Of a DNA stretch of 62,422 nucleotides, positions 6,813 to 14,754 are shown in pieces (the first letter of the stretch is position 1; every line of letters begins with the position of its first letter). Origin of the DNA: a virus; the IMG/VR virus record IMGVR_UViG_3300048928_000190, positions 1-62,422 of that record; one strand, written 5' to 3'. The position numbers were made by a program, and so were the translations under genes. Below the pieces are notes generated by a model, which saw only the letters and a program-made list of their open reading frames with translations, did no database searches and was not told the DNA's origin.

Positions 6813-7459
6813 GCGAGATTCGCGGGACTTGGGAGTATGTGCCGTATGGCGGCATGGTGCTCACTGCTGGGGATAAGGCGGGAATATGGCAGGAGGGCTA
6901 CGACTTTGGAGTCAATGATGAACGTATGAGTCAGGAGGCGACGGGCGGCGAGATCGCGCCTGGGCGCGGCAATCCGTATGCGGCATCCGCCCTGTTCCCG
7001 GCAACCGAACCCGCCGAGGAGGAGACGAAAGCGGACCCTTTCAAGGCACTGCACGACGTGATCACGTTCAGCAGCATGGACTTCGGATCAGCGAGCGACG
7101 TGGCGTGGATGTACGGCATCGTGGTCGGCTGGGACAACGATGACCCTGATGAGGGAGAGCACCCGCACGCCGCAATGTGGTCGATTGCCCAGCGTTTCAA
7201 CTGGCCACACCGCAAGGTGGAGGAGCTGAGGAACCTTCGTGCCGAGTGGGTACGTCGAACCTCCTCGCCGGTTGCCCCTGCCCCCATCCCAACCGAGTGG
7301 GACCGGATCGAAGACGTACCAGCTGGCGTGACTCGCGTAGAGGATTGCGAAGGCGACACCTGGGTCATTGATAACGGCAAGTGGTACCCACACTGCTTGA
7401 ACCCGTCATCGCCCGATCGATTCGCCCCGTTCGTTGCGGCCGAGAAAGAGGAAGCATGA
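6809..7459 (+). CDS. Modular protein with repeated linker and C-terminal module
   Basis: The 216-residue protein starts MSEIRGTWEYVPYGGMVLTA. A linker ALFPATEPAEEETKAD at about 60-77 and a C-terminal module (about 150-216: PAPIPTEWDRIEDVPAGVTR onward, ending APFVAAEKEEA) recur in the proteins at 13831 and 14751. The DNA repeats are exact over 31 bp (7005-7035 versus 14216-14246) and 22 bp (7423-7444 versus 15257-15278). The central part (DVAWMYGIVVGWDNDD) is unique. Function unknown. Confidence 0.7.
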   Translation: MSEIRGTWEYVPYGGMVLTAGDKAGIWQEGYDFGVNDERMSQEATGGEIAPGRGNPYAASALFPATEPAEEETKADPFKALHDVITFSSMDFGSASDVAWMYGIVVGWDNDDPDEGEHPHAAMWSIAQRFNWPHRKVEELRNLRAEWVRRTSSPVAPAPIPTEWDRIEDVPAGVTRVEDCEGDTWVIDNGKWYPHCLNPSSPDRFAPFVAAEKEEA

Positions 7460-7749
7460 GTGTCCTAGAGCCAGAACAACTCGAACGAATCCGGGCAACC
7501 TACCCCAACCACCCCGGCATCAAAACCCTACTCGCCTACATCAACACCCTGAAAGATCGCAACGCAAACCTCTCCAAAGCATACCGAGTCACCTGCAACC
7601 TCTACGAACAACAATCCATACCCCTCAACAACATCCGCACCCTCGCACGCAAACACCCCCTCCACGAAGGCCAGCCACTCCCCGAAGAACACGCCAAATT
7701 CATTACAGGCGTCCACTACTGGGCATCAGAAACACCAGGGCCTCAATGA
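7456..7749 (+). CDS. Hypothetical 97-residue protein
   Basis: Starts MSVLEPEQLERIRATYPNHP at an ATGA overlap and is predicted helical with a long helix IKTLLAYINTLKDRNANLSK. The coding strand is strikingly A/C-rich throughout, unlike the G/T-rich genes before it. It precedes whiB. No domain recognised. Confidence 0.62.
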   Translation: MSVLEPEQLERIRATYPNHPGIKTLLAYINTLKDRNANLSKAYRVTCNLYEQQSIPLNNIRTLARKHPLHEGQPLPEEHAKFITGVHYWASETPGPQ

Positions 7750-7997
7750 CATCCAACTGGCAACACAAAGCCAAATGCGCACAACCAGGACAACAACCCG
7801 CTGACTGGGAAGTTCACAACCTGCCAACTGAAAACCGAAACGAAGCAGCCCGCCAACTATGTGCGGGCTGCCCTGTTTTGCAGCAGTGCGCGGCAGACGC
7901 CATCAAACCAATCAACATGACCTCACTTTTAGGCACCTTTGAAGCCCCAGATCTGATTTATGTGTCGGGGGTGGTGCGGGCAGGAGTCCCCACATGA
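7746..7997 (+). CDS. whiB: WhiB-family iron-sulfur regulator
   Basis: The 83-residue protein carries the WhiB cysteine pattern: Cys11-x27-Cys39-x2-Cys42-x5-Cys48, which binds a 4Fe-4S cluster. WhiB proteins bind the host sigma factor; some actinophage copies interfere with host WhiB function. The canonical G-[VI]-W-G-G turn after the cysteines is not seen; instead MTSLLGTFEAPD follows. It is coupled to the preceding gene (ATGA) and to the Cys-rich gene after it. Confidence 0.85.
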   Translation: MTSNWQHKAKCAQPGQQPADWEVHNLPTENRNEAARQLCAGCPVLQQCAADAIKPINMTSLLGTFEAPDLIYVSGVVRAGVPT

Positions 7998-8284
7998 ACG
8001 CCCTCCAACAGCTCACATCCCTTGCGGGCGAAACGCTGCCAGCCGATCATGCTGGTTTGTGCGGGGTGTGCGGCCGCGGAATGTATTGGCAGCAAACACC
8101 ACCAGGCATGAGAACATTCGGTTCGGTTGAGCGGGTCCGCGAGCACTGCTGCCGAAGCTGCTACCAACGGACCGCACAACGTTGCGCATTCTGCCGAGGA
8201 ACATCTAGTACCGGGCAACTCTGCAAAGCGTGCACAAGAGTGTGGGACGCGCCAGGCGTCCTCCAAGTAGCGCAGGCAGGCTGA
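7994..8284 (+). CDS. Cys-rich zinc-binding protein (short paralogue)
   Basis: The 96-residue protein has CxxC pairs GLCGVCGRGMY, CCRSC, CAFC and CKAC, enough for two zinc sites. Its N-terminus (MNALQQLTSLAGE... GLCGVCGRGMY) is clearly related to the next gene (MNALVELMSIATPD... GYCQQCGTGMY), so the two are tandem paralogues of different length. Located just after whiB. Role unknown. Confidence 0.68.
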   Translation: MNALQQLTSLAGETLPADHAGLCGVCGRGMYWQQTPPGMRTFGSVERVREHCCRSCYQRTAQRCAFCRGTSSTGQLCKACTRVWDAPGVLQVAQAG

Positions 8285-8285
8285 C

Positions 8286-8840
8286 ATGAACGCACTCGTA
8301 GAACTCATGTCCATCGCCACACCTGACAACTCCGCAGCCGCGGCATTCGCCGGATACTGCCAACAATGCGGAACCGGCATGTACAAGCGAGGACACAAAC
8401 AAGCCGCGGCAGGCAGTGGGTGGAGCCTCGCAGCACTCAAAACCACGTGCACCAAATGCTACAAACGGGATTGGCGCCGAAAGCAAGGGCATGCAGAGCG
8501 GCCCAAGAGTTCACCTCAATGCTCAAAGTGTGAGCGGCTAATCCGAAGCTGGAGCCAACCAGCAGACACCGGCAAAGTGCGACAGACGGTCGACCTGTGT
8601 TCCACCTGCTATCGGAAATCGAAACCCGCTGAGTGCCGATTCACGCACTGCTCGGTGTGCTGTCGAGAAATCGGATCGCCGTCCGCTCACGGTGGCATCG
8701 TCCGCCCTGGTGGCATGAAAGACGAGACGTGCCGAACGTGCCAGTGGACTGCCAACTTCAGGCGCCGGCGGAAAGCTCAGACTCCAGCTGGTGCGGGGAC
8801 TGGCCGTGCGCACACTTACACCTTCGGAGAATTCAGGTGA
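8286..8840 (+). CDS. Cys-rich zinc-finger protein (long paralogue)
   Basis: The 184-residue basic protein has at least five CxxC pairs (CQQC, CTKC, CSKC, CSTC, CSVC, CRTC) and an Arg/Lys-rich tail (NFRRRRKAQTPAG). The N-terminal 35 residues match the preceding gene. Multiple zinc ribbons plus basic tail suggest nucleic-acid binding. Function not assigned. Confidence 0.68.
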   Translation: MNALVELMSIATPDNSAAAAFAGYCQQCGTGMYKRGHKQAAAGSGWSLAALKTTCTKCYKRDWRRKQGHAERPKSSPQCSKCERLIRSWSQPADTGKVRQTVDLCSTCYRKSKPAECRFTHCSVCCREIGSPSAHGGIVRPGGMKDETCRTCQWTANFRRRRKAQTPAGAGTGRAHTYTFGEFR

Positions 8841-8843
8841 ACC

Positions 8844-9185
8844 ATGAGGAAAACGGGGCCGGATAAAAGAACAGTCCAACTCCTCCACGAACGCGCCGGC
8901 GGACTCTGCGAAATATGCGGCTTCGCAGAAGCACAACAAATCCACCACCGCCAACCAAGAGGAATGGGCGGGACCCGCGACTTATCAACAAACGCGTGTT
9001 CCAATCTCACTTTCATCTGTCATCTATGTCATGGGCGGATAGAAAGCTACCGATCAAAAGCAATTGCTGACGGGCATATTGTTTCCAAGTTTTGTGTGTC
9101 TGCGGAAACCCCTTTTCTTTATCGGGGGACATTGCGGATCCTCGACGATGAAGGAGGTTGGATGAATTGGTCTGGTTCAACGTAG
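8844..9185 (+). CDS. HNH endonuclease
   Basis: The 113-residue protein contains the HNH core: CEICGFAEAQQIHHRQPRGM, then NLTFICHLCHGRIE, with paired Cys residues for zinc and a His-His catalytic pair. It could be a free-standing homing-type nuclease or a replication/recombination nuclease. Its 3' end overlaps the start of the replication protein gene. Confidence 0.82.
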   Translation: MRKTGPDKRTVQLLHERAGGLCEICGFAEAQQIHHRQPRGMGGTRDLSTNACSNLTFICHLCHGRIESYRSKAIADGHIVSKFCVSAETPFLYRGTLRILDDEGGWMNWSGST

Positions 9186-9847
9186 ACGATCAACTAGCCG
9201 ATCACCCCAAAGCGCTCACAGCTGGGAACGCTGCCCTCGGACTGTGGGTCAGATGCGGATCTTGGTCGTCTCGGCAACTTTCCGACGGATTTTTGCCAGA
9301 AAATTTAGCAAAATCTTTCGGAAAACCGTCCGAGATCAAGGCTCTTTTGAATGCGGGGTTGTGGCACAAAGTGGAGGGCGGTTACACCTTCCATGAATGG
9401 CCCCAATACCAGCGCTCAGCTGCGGAAATAAAGGCGAAGCGTGAAGCTGAGAGGGTGCGGAAGGCGGCGCAGCGTGGTGCGGGTGTCCCAGTGGGACAAC
9501 CAGTGGGACTCCCACCCGGAAGTGATTGGTCCAATACCAATACCCATACCAAAGAAGTAAAAGATACGCCGAAGCGGGCCGTGGACAGCGCCGAGTTCAA
9601 CCGCTTCTGGGAGGTCTACCCGAAGCGTGAACAGAAAGGGCAGGCAAGGACGGCATTCGCGAAAGCGCTAAAGCTGGTTGATGTTGAAACAATCATTGAA
9701 GGCGCCGAACGATATCGGGATAGTCCGAAGCGGAATCCTAATTACACCAGGAACGCTTCGACTTGGCTTAATGGCGAAGGGTGGGCCGATGAAGTGACAC
9801 CATCCTCTAAGCCTGTTCCTGCTGGGGAGCGATTGTGGGAGGAATGA
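9167..9847 (+). CDS. Replisome organizer / DnaD-like replication protein
   Basis: The 226-residue protein starts MVWFNVDDQLADHPKALTAG. The N-terminal about 90 residues form a winged-helix-like domain (AALGLWVRCGSWSSRQLSDG), followed by a basic linker rich in Lys/Arg and a C-terminal domain with FNRFWEVYPKREQKGQARTA. This layout is typical of phage replication initiators that load a helicase, and the next gene is a DnaB-like ATPase. TTG 9167 is chosen because AAGGAGG (9151-9157) is ideally spaced from it. Confidence 0.8.
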   Translation: MVWFNVDDQLADHPKALTAGNAALGLWVRCGSWSSRQLSDGFLPENLAKSFGKPSEIKALLNAGLWHKVEGGYTFHEWPQYQRSAAEIKAKREAERVRKAAQRGAGVPVGQPVGLPPGSDWSNTNTHTKEVKDTPKRAVDSAEFNRFWEVYPKREQKGQARTAFAKALKLVDVETIIEGAERYRDSPKRNPNYTRNASTWLNGEGWADEVTPSSKPVPAGERLWEE

Positions 9848-9853
9848 TTTTGA

Positions 9854-11167
9854 TTGAATGAAGTTGAGTATGACCGTGAAGTGGCTTGGGATCGGCTACT
9901 TGAGCAGTCTTTGTTGGGTGTGTGTATTTTGCATCCGGATTCTTCGGGTCAGGCTTTGCTTACGATGTCTCCTGATGATTGGTATCTTCCGGCGCATAAA
10001 GAGTTGGCTGCGGTCATTACTAAAATGTTGCGTACGGGGCAGTCGGTTGATGCTATTACGGTTGCTGGTCAGGTGCAGGCGCAGGGCTTGACTATCAATT
10101 GGGATCCGATGAAAGTGTTTTCTTTGACTGAGTTGCCTTTTAGGGCTGAGTCGGCGTCGGATATGGCTGATCGGTTGAGGGAATTGTCTGGGCGTCGGAA
10201 GCTTTCTGATGCGTGTGTTCAGACGTTGGAGCGGATGCGGTCGTTATCGGATTTTGATGGTGCTGCGGATGTTCGTGCGGCGACTTCGAGGTTGCGGCAG
10301 GCGTGTGATTCTGCGGAGGAAACGGCGACTGATCGCGCTACTCCGTTGCCGCGTGGGATGGGGGACTTCCTTTCGGCCCCCTCAGAGGCCCGCCAGTGGC
10401 TTGTTCCGGGTTTGCTGGAACGGATGGACCGGACGGTGATTACTGGCGCTGAGGGTGGCGGTAAGAGCGTGTTGTGTTCTCAGATCGCTGCTTGCCTCGC
10501 CGGCGGTGTTCACCCGTTCGGCGGGAATGTGATGGGCGACGGTAGTCATGCGGTGCGGGTTCTCGTTATTGATTGCGAAAACTCGGACGATCAATCTCGG
10601 CGCAGATATTCGTGGGTTATTGATCGGGTTAAAACATTGCGGGAACGTGATGGGTTTAAGCCGGTCGATTGGAATGAGCAAATGTGCATTGACACTAAAC
10701 CGGCGGGAATTGATTTGCTTTCGGGTAAACACATTTCTTGGTTGGAGCATGCGGTTAGTGAGCTTGCGCCGGATCTGCTGGTTTTGGGGCCGTTGTACAA
10801 GTTGCATCATCGGGATCCTTCTGAGGAGTCGTCGGCGCGTGAGGTTGCTTGGGCGATTGACGGGTTGAGGGAACGGTATGGGTTCGCTCTGCTGACTGAG
10901 GCGCATGCGGGCAACAGCAATGACATGCAGGGGCAGCGGGTGATGCGGCCGATCGGTTCGTCGTTGTGGCGTCGGTGGCCTGAGTTTGGGTTTGGGATTC
11001 GGCGGGCTAAGGACGATCCGAATAAGGCGCGGGCTGAGGTTGTGGATGTTGTGTCGTGGCGTGGTTCGCGTGAGGAGCGGGCGTGGCCGACGAAGTTGTC
11101 TCATGGGCAGACGTTGCCGTGGGTTCCTGATGCTGAGTATTACGACTCGATGAATAACTATGTGTAG
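9854..11167 (+). CDS. Replicative helicase: DnaB-type N-terminus plus RepA-like AAA ATPase
   Basis: The 437-residue protein starts with a DnaB N-terminal domain (EQSLLGVCILHPDSSGQALL; about 1-115). It continues with a RecA-fold ATPase: Walker A GAEGGGKS with Lys204, then VRVLVIDCENSDD and a Walker-B-like LLVLGPLYKL. The ATPase resembles AAA_25/RepA helicases more than classical DnaB. It probably unwinds DNA at the phage fork with the organizer encoded upstream. The start is TTG 9854. Confidence 0.85.
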   Translation: MNEVEYDREVAWDRLLEQSLLGVCILHPDSSGQALLTMSPDDWYLPAHKELAAVITKMLRTGQSVDAITVAGQVQAQGLTINWDPMKVFSLTELPFRAESASDMADRLRELSGRRKLSDACVQTLERMRSLSDFDGAADVRAATSRLRQACDSAEETATDRATPLPRGMGDFLSAPSEARQWLVPGLLERMDRTVITGAEGGGKSVLCSQIAACLAGGVHPFGGNVMGDGSHAVRVLVIDCENSDDQSRRRYSWVIDRVKTLRERDGFKPVDWNEQMCIDTKPAGIDLLSGKHISWLEHAVSELAPDLLVLGPLYKLHHRDPSEESSAREVAWAIDGLRERYGFALLTEAHAGNSNDMQGQRVMRPIGSSLWRRWPEFGFGIRRAKDDPNKARAEVVDVVSWRGSREERAWPTKLSHGQTLPWVPDAEYYDSMNNYV

Positions 11168-11177
11168 GAGTGGTTTT

Positions 11178-11285
11178 GTGACAGTTCGTGGACTGTTTGA
11201 CAGTGTCGCATTCTGGATGGTTCTGGACGTTTCGGTGCTGCTACTCAACTTGAGTGCCGTGTTGTTCGGTGAGCCGGATGTTTGA
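11178..11285 (+). CDS. Small membrane protein ending at an in-frame TGA
   Basis: GTG 11178 follows a GGAG site. The 35-residue product has one membrane helix (VAFWMVLDVSVLLLNLSAVL). The TGA at 11283-11285 is followed in the same frame by an open stretch to 11372 that encodes a second hydrophobic segment, so the two parts may once have been, or may still be expressed as, one 64-65-residue two-helix protein. See the matching finding. Confidence 0.5.
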   Translation: MTVRGLFDSVAFWMVLDVSVLLLNLSAVLFGEPDV

Positions 11286-11372
11286 AATTGGTTGGCGGTG
11301 GGCGCGTTCGCGGCCTGGTCGATTGTCGATGTTCAGGATTACTTCGTGTTGGGGAAGCGGGTACGGCCATGA
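11286..11372 (+). other. In-frame continuation of the small membrane protein
   Basis: The frame continues after the TGA as NWLAVGAFAAWSIVDVQDYF and ends RVRP at a TGA that overlaps the ATG of the MazG-like gene. It could be reached by readthrough or started separately from TTG 11292. The ATGA junction with the next gene suggests the frame is, or recently was, translated to its end. Confidence 0.4.
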
Positions 11373-11752
11373 GTGTTTTTGATGATGTACGAAAGTTCAA
11401 TGAGGCGTGTGGTGTTCCGCTGCGGTCAACCCCAGGCGACATCCCAGACGATGAGCTTGATTTGGCATTGGATCTGATCGGCGAGGAAATCAACGAGCTG
11501 GACGATTCGATCTCGATGGATCTGCCGCTGTCTGAGACTGCCGATGCGATCGTGGATTCGATCTATGTGCTGATTGGTTTGGGTTTGCGGATGGGGATCC
11601 CGTTGCAGGCTGTGTGGGATGAGGTGCAGCGGTCGAATATGGCGAAGGTGGTTGGCGGGGTGGTGGTTCGTGATCCTGGGACGAACAAGGTGTTGAAGCC
11701 TGCTGGGTGGCGTGCTCCTGATGTCGCCGGCGTCCTGAAGGCAGCTTCATAG
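11369..11752 (+). CDS. MazG-like nucleotide pyrophosphohydrolase
   Basis: The 127-residue protein (MSVFDDVRKFNEACGVPLRS) shows the all-alpha NTP pyrophosphatase pattern: EEINEL and ETADAIVDSIYVLIGLGL with acidic metal ligands, then VWDEVQRSNMAKV. Such enzymes hydrolyse non-canonical or specific NTPs/dNTPs, and phage versions alter nucleotide pools. It lies between replication genes and SSB. Confidence 0.82.
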   Translation: MSVFDDVRKFNEACGVPLRSTPGDIPDDELDLALDLIGEEINELDDSISMDLPLSETADAIVDSIYVLIGLGLRMGIPLQAVWDEVQRSNMAKVVGGVVVRDPGTNKVLKPAGWRAPDVAGVLKAAS

Positions 11753-11809
11753 TCGCGTCGATAGTCCCCAAATATTCTGTTACACAACACTTAGTGAAAG
11801 AAAAAACAC

Positions 11810-12208
11810 ATGGCACTCGCAACAACCACCGGCCGCGGCTTCATCATCAGCGACCTCGACTTCAAATTCCTCCCCTCAGGACAAGCAGTAGTCAACTTCC
11901 CCGTCGCCTTCAACCGCTCAAAGAAGAACGAGCAGACCGGCGAATGGGACCGCACCCACGAAATCGTCTACCGGGCAGCAGCATTCGGTGCGCTCGCCGA
12001 GTTCATCCAAAACAACTACGCCGCCAAAACAGAAATCGATTTGACGTTTGAGGCGTTTCAGCGGAAGTACACGACGAAGGAGGGGGAGGAGCGGGTGTCG
12101 TTGGATGCGATTGTGACTCAGGTTGCGGCGCCGTTCAAGCGTGATGGTGGGGGCGGTCAGTCGAATGCTCCTCGGACGCGGGCTGTGGCGAATGAGGGCG
12201 GTTACTGA
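11810..12208 (+). CDS. ssb: Single-stranded DNA-binding protein
   Basis: The 132-residue OB-fold protein has typical SSB features: GQAVVNFPVAFNRS, a TGEWDRTHEIVYRAAAFG segment for subunit contacts, and a Gly-rich disordered tail. The usual acidic DDxPF C-terminus is absent. The first about 220 nt are A/C-rich and the rest G/T-rich, an abrupt switch inside the gene. It is followed by an intrinsic terminator. Confidence 0.92.
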   Translation: MALATTTGRGFIISDLDFKFLPSGQAVVNFPVAFNRSKKNEQTGEWDRTHEIVYRAAAFGALAEFIQNNYAAKTEIDLTFEAFQRKYTTKEGEERVSLDAIVTQVAAPFKRDGGGGQSNAPRTRAVANEGGY

Positions 12209-12231
12209 TCGTCTGATTTGTTCTGTTTCTA

Positions 12232-12266
12232 GGGGCGCATCTGTTGGTTGGGTGCGCCCCTTCTTG
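12232..12266 (+). terminator. Intrinsic terminator after ssb
   Basis: GGGGCGCA (12232-12239) pairs with TGCGCCCC (12253-12260), followed by TTCTT. The sequence after it, TACCCGAAAGCAGG, resembles that after the terminator at 29952, suggesting a repeated terminator and start cassette. Confidence 0.75.
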
Positions 12267-12285
12267 TACCCGAAAGCAGGCACAC

Positions 12286-12828
12286 ATGAGTAAAACAGCA
12301 CTACACATCGGTGAACCCGCCGGCAACTGGCCCGGAAACGCCCAAATCTACCTACTCTCCCAACCCCACCACGAACACCACCGGGTCATCGTCTGGACCA
12401 TCCAAGTACCAGACCCGAAAGATCCTGACGCCGCGAAAACGGAAACCCTCATCAGTGGCGAAGACGGATACGCCATCCACGGCACATACAACCAAGATCA
12501 CCGAACAGCATTGCGGGGCATCGGGTATGAACTGGTTTCAGCGGGCAGCGACACGATTGTTGACCTGGTTCGCGCCTATCACTCAGCCGCTGGTGGTCCA
12601 ACACCCCCCGAACAGGGCTTCCCGTCGTGGGAGCAGGAAACGTTGAATGTGGCGGCTGTCGATGAGTCGGTTGCGGCGTATCGGGTTGCTGTCGCTAACG
12701 GCGATTTCGATGGTGTTGGTTCGGGTTTGGCTCGGATTGTGGTTGATGCGGTGCGTGCTGCGTTGACGTACGGGTTGTCGTTGGATGTGCTGGTTCGCAA
12801 GCAGACGGGGGCAGTCAATGTTGGTTGA
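12286..12828 (+). CDS. Hypothetical protein with helical C-terminal domain
   Basis: The 180-residue protein starts MSKTALHIGEPAGNWPGNAQ. The N-terminal half is beta-rich (IYLLSQPHHEHHRVIVWTIQ). The C-terminal half is helical (AAYRVAVANGDFDGVGSGLA) and vaguely MazG-like but lacks the acidic EExxE pair. The coding strand switches from A/C-rich to G/T-rich at about 12640. No firm function. Confidence 0.62.
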   Translation: MSKTALHIGEPAGNWPGNAQIYLLSQPHHEHHRVIVWTIQVPDPKDPDAAKTETLISGEDGYAIHGTYNQDHRTALRGIGYELVSAGSDTIVDLVRAYHSAAGGPTPPEQGFPSWEQETLNVAAVDESVAAYRVAVANGDFDGVGSGLARIVVDAVRAALTYGLSLDVLVRKQTGAVNVG

Positions 12829-12931
12829 TGGTTTGTGTGTGCGTTCTGAACTGCCGCCCGAATGGTGCTGGCATTGCAGGGGTTTGCCTGATGACCCGTT
12901 TGACGGTGCGGGGGAGGAATCGGATGCCTGA
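12818..12931 (+). CDS. 37-residue small Cys/Trp protein
   Basis: ATG 12818 overlaps the end of the preceding gene and the stop overlaps the next start. The sequence MLVDGLCVRSELPPEWCWHC holds a CxxC pair. Coding is supported only by tight overlaps. Confidence 0.42.
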   Translation: MLVDGLCVRSELPPEWCWHCRGLPDDPFDGAGEESDA

Positions 12932-13376
12932 GACGAATCCACTGGTTTGGTACGACTCGATGACAGAGGAATTTGCAACAGCGCAATTCGGATTCCCCTA
13001 CGTTTGGCATGAGCTTCAAAAGCATGTCGACAACGATGGATGCGAATGGGGCTCTTGCAAATCGGGCAACAGGTGGGAGTGGGAACGCTTAACTAGGCCT
13101 GCACCTGACGGTTGGGCAGATCCAGGCGCAGACCCAGACGCCGACCGGAACAAACCCGAAACAGACCCCACAAACCCCGACTACTACAAATTCCCCAACG
13201 GTGCAGAAACCATCGACATCACCGAATGGCTCAGCGGATGCGGCGCACAAGCAGTCCAATACATTGTGCGAGCCACCCGCACAGACGGCAAAGTCAAAGG
13301 CGACCCCATCGAAGACCTCACGAAGACACTGTGGTTTGTGAGGCGGGAGATTGATCGGCTGACGGCGCAATCATGA
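12924..13376 (+). CDS. DUF3310-domain protein
   Basis: The 150-residue protein (MPETNPLVWYDSMTEEFATA) ends in a DUF3310-like domain (about 95-150): PDYYKFPNGAETIDITEWLS, AVQYIVRATRTDGK, and DLTKTLWFVRREIDRL. Such proteins are common in phages and are proposed to be nucleotide-metabolism or kinase-like accessories, but the function is not established. The ATG at 12924 is internal to a longer frame and matches the overlap with the upstream small gene. Confidence 0.72.
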   Translation: MPETNPLVWYDSMTEEFATAQFGFPYVWHELQKHVDNDGCEWGSCKSGNRWEWERLTRPAPDGWADPGADPDADRNKPETDPTNPDYYKFPNGAETIDITEWLSGCGAQAVQYIVRATRTDGKVKGDPIEDLTKTLWFVRREIDRLTAQS

Positions 13377-13822
13377 AGCCCTGCGTCGACTGCATCGCCG
13401 AAAACATCACCACGAACCGGCCGATCGCGATAGACAAACGAACCGGCAAACCAGTACCGGGGCCGCGCTGCATGAGCCATCACCGCGCCAAACGCACAGC
13501 CACCCGAGCAAGAAACCACGCACGCTACGTAGAGAACACCTACAAGCTGCCGCCAGGAATGTACCCCGCAATCCTGGCGGCACAAGGCGGACGCTGCTTC
13601 ATCTGCCAGAGGGCGTCAGGTAAAGCGCGGATGCTCGCCGTCGACCATGACCACAGTTGCTGCCCTGGCGGGGAGTCGTGCGGCAAATGTGTTCGAAGCC
13701 TTCTCTGTTCGCCGTGCAATCAACTGTTGGGGCATTTGCGGGATGACGTGGAGGCGTTGCGTCGGGCGGTTGTGGTGATTCGGGATAGGCCCGCTCAGGC
13801 GGTTATCAATTCATTGAACTAG
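13373..13822 (+). CDS. Recombination endonuclease VII (Holliday-junction resolvase)
   Basis: The 149-residue protein has the endonuclease VII core: GGRCFICQ, LAVDHDHSCCPG, then CVRSLLCSPCNQLLGHLRDD. Cys pairs bind structural zinc and the DHDH region carries the catalytic His. These enzymes resolve branched DNA before packaging, which fits the exonuclease-annealase recombination module upstream. Confidence 0.9.
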   Translation: MKPCVDCIAENITTNRPIAIDKRTGKPVPGPRCMSHHRAKRTATRARNHARYVENTYKLPPGMYPAILAAQGGRCFICQRASGKARMLAVDHDHSCCPGGESCGKCVRSLLCSPCNQLLGHLRDDVEALRRAVVVIRDRPAQAVINSLN

Positions 13823-13830
13823 GAGAACCT

Positions 13831-14754
13831 ATGACTGGATTCACTCCCGAAGAATGGCGAACGGCAGCACGAGTTGCTCGGCGCAGCATCTTCACTGAAG
13901 GAAATCCTGATCTGGCTGATGCATGGGACAAGGCCGCAGATCAGGCAGAGGCGAGGCTCATTCCTGCCGGCGGTATGGCACTCACCGCCGAACAGGTGGA
14001 TGGGTTGAAGTTTGCACTGGAAGCCGTGACGAGTGTCGCCGATGCTTCACCGGAATTGCGGCGCACTCCGAGCACTCCGATCAGCCGCCTCGTCAAATTC
14101 CTCTGCGCCCTGTTCCCGGAAACCGAACCCGCCGAGGTGAAAGGTCGGGATTTCCTCGACGCCTTGCCTACTGAGCCTGACTGCTGGGACGTCTGCGAAG
14201 GCCAACCCGCCCCTGCCGAACCCGCCGAGGAGGAGACGAAAGCGGAGGCGTTGCAGGACGTCGAGGTGATGCAGTGGGACGGCACCCGCAAATCCATTCA
14301 AGCGATCTGCGATTGGGTCAACAACTTCGACGACGAACTCGACGACCCCACGATTTCCTACTGCTTCTCGAGCGCCGCGCCTGATGACGTGCTCGACGTG
14401 TCCCTCACAACCAATGAAGGTGATTTTGTGCGGGTTTCGGATGGCGACTTCATCGTCCGCGACATGCAGGGCAACTTCTACCGACGTGACCGCAACGCCT
14501 ACACGACTGTTGCTGCCTCCTCGCCGGTTGTCCCTGCTCCCGCCGAAACCGAGTGGCCTTCCTTGGATGCCGTGCCCAGTCACGTACGTCAGGTGTGGGA
14601 CAAGTTTGGCGTCGAATACCGGGTTCGAGTCAACGGCCGCTGGAGGATTCGCCGACCAGCGGGCGAGTGGGCGGAGATCACCATCCCGCCAGCCAGCTTC
14701 GACGACTACGCCCCATTCACGGCACCCCACCCAACAGGAGACGAGCAGCGATGA
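13831..14754 (+). CDS. Large modular protein with repeated PAE linkers and C-terminal module
   Basis: The 307-residue acidic protein starts MTGFTPEEWRTAARVARRSI. It contains two copies of the linker seen at 6809 (ALFPETEPAEVKGRD near residue 95 and PAEPAEEETKAEAL near 130). A central beta-rich domain follows (VMQWDGTRKSIQAICDWVNN). The C-terminal module is PAPAETEWPSLDAVPSHVRQ ... DDYAPFTAPHPT. The middle domain may bind a ligand but is not recognised. The modules suggest recombination among phage genes. Confidence 0.68.
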   Translation: MTGFTPEEWRTAARVARRSIFTEGNPDLADAWDKAADQAEARLIPAGGMALTAEQVDGLKFALEAVTSVADASPELRRTPSTPISRLVKFLCALFPETEPAEVKGRDFLDALPTEPDCWDVCEGQPAPAEPAEEETKAEALQDVEVMQWDGTRKSIQAICDWVNNFDDELDDPTISYCFSSAAPDDVLDVSLTTNEGDFVRVSDGDFIVRDMQGNFYRRDRNAYTTVAASSPVVPAPAETEWPSLDAVPSHVRQVWDKFGVEYRVRVNGRWRIRRPAGEWAEITIPPASFDDYAPFTAPHPTGDEQR

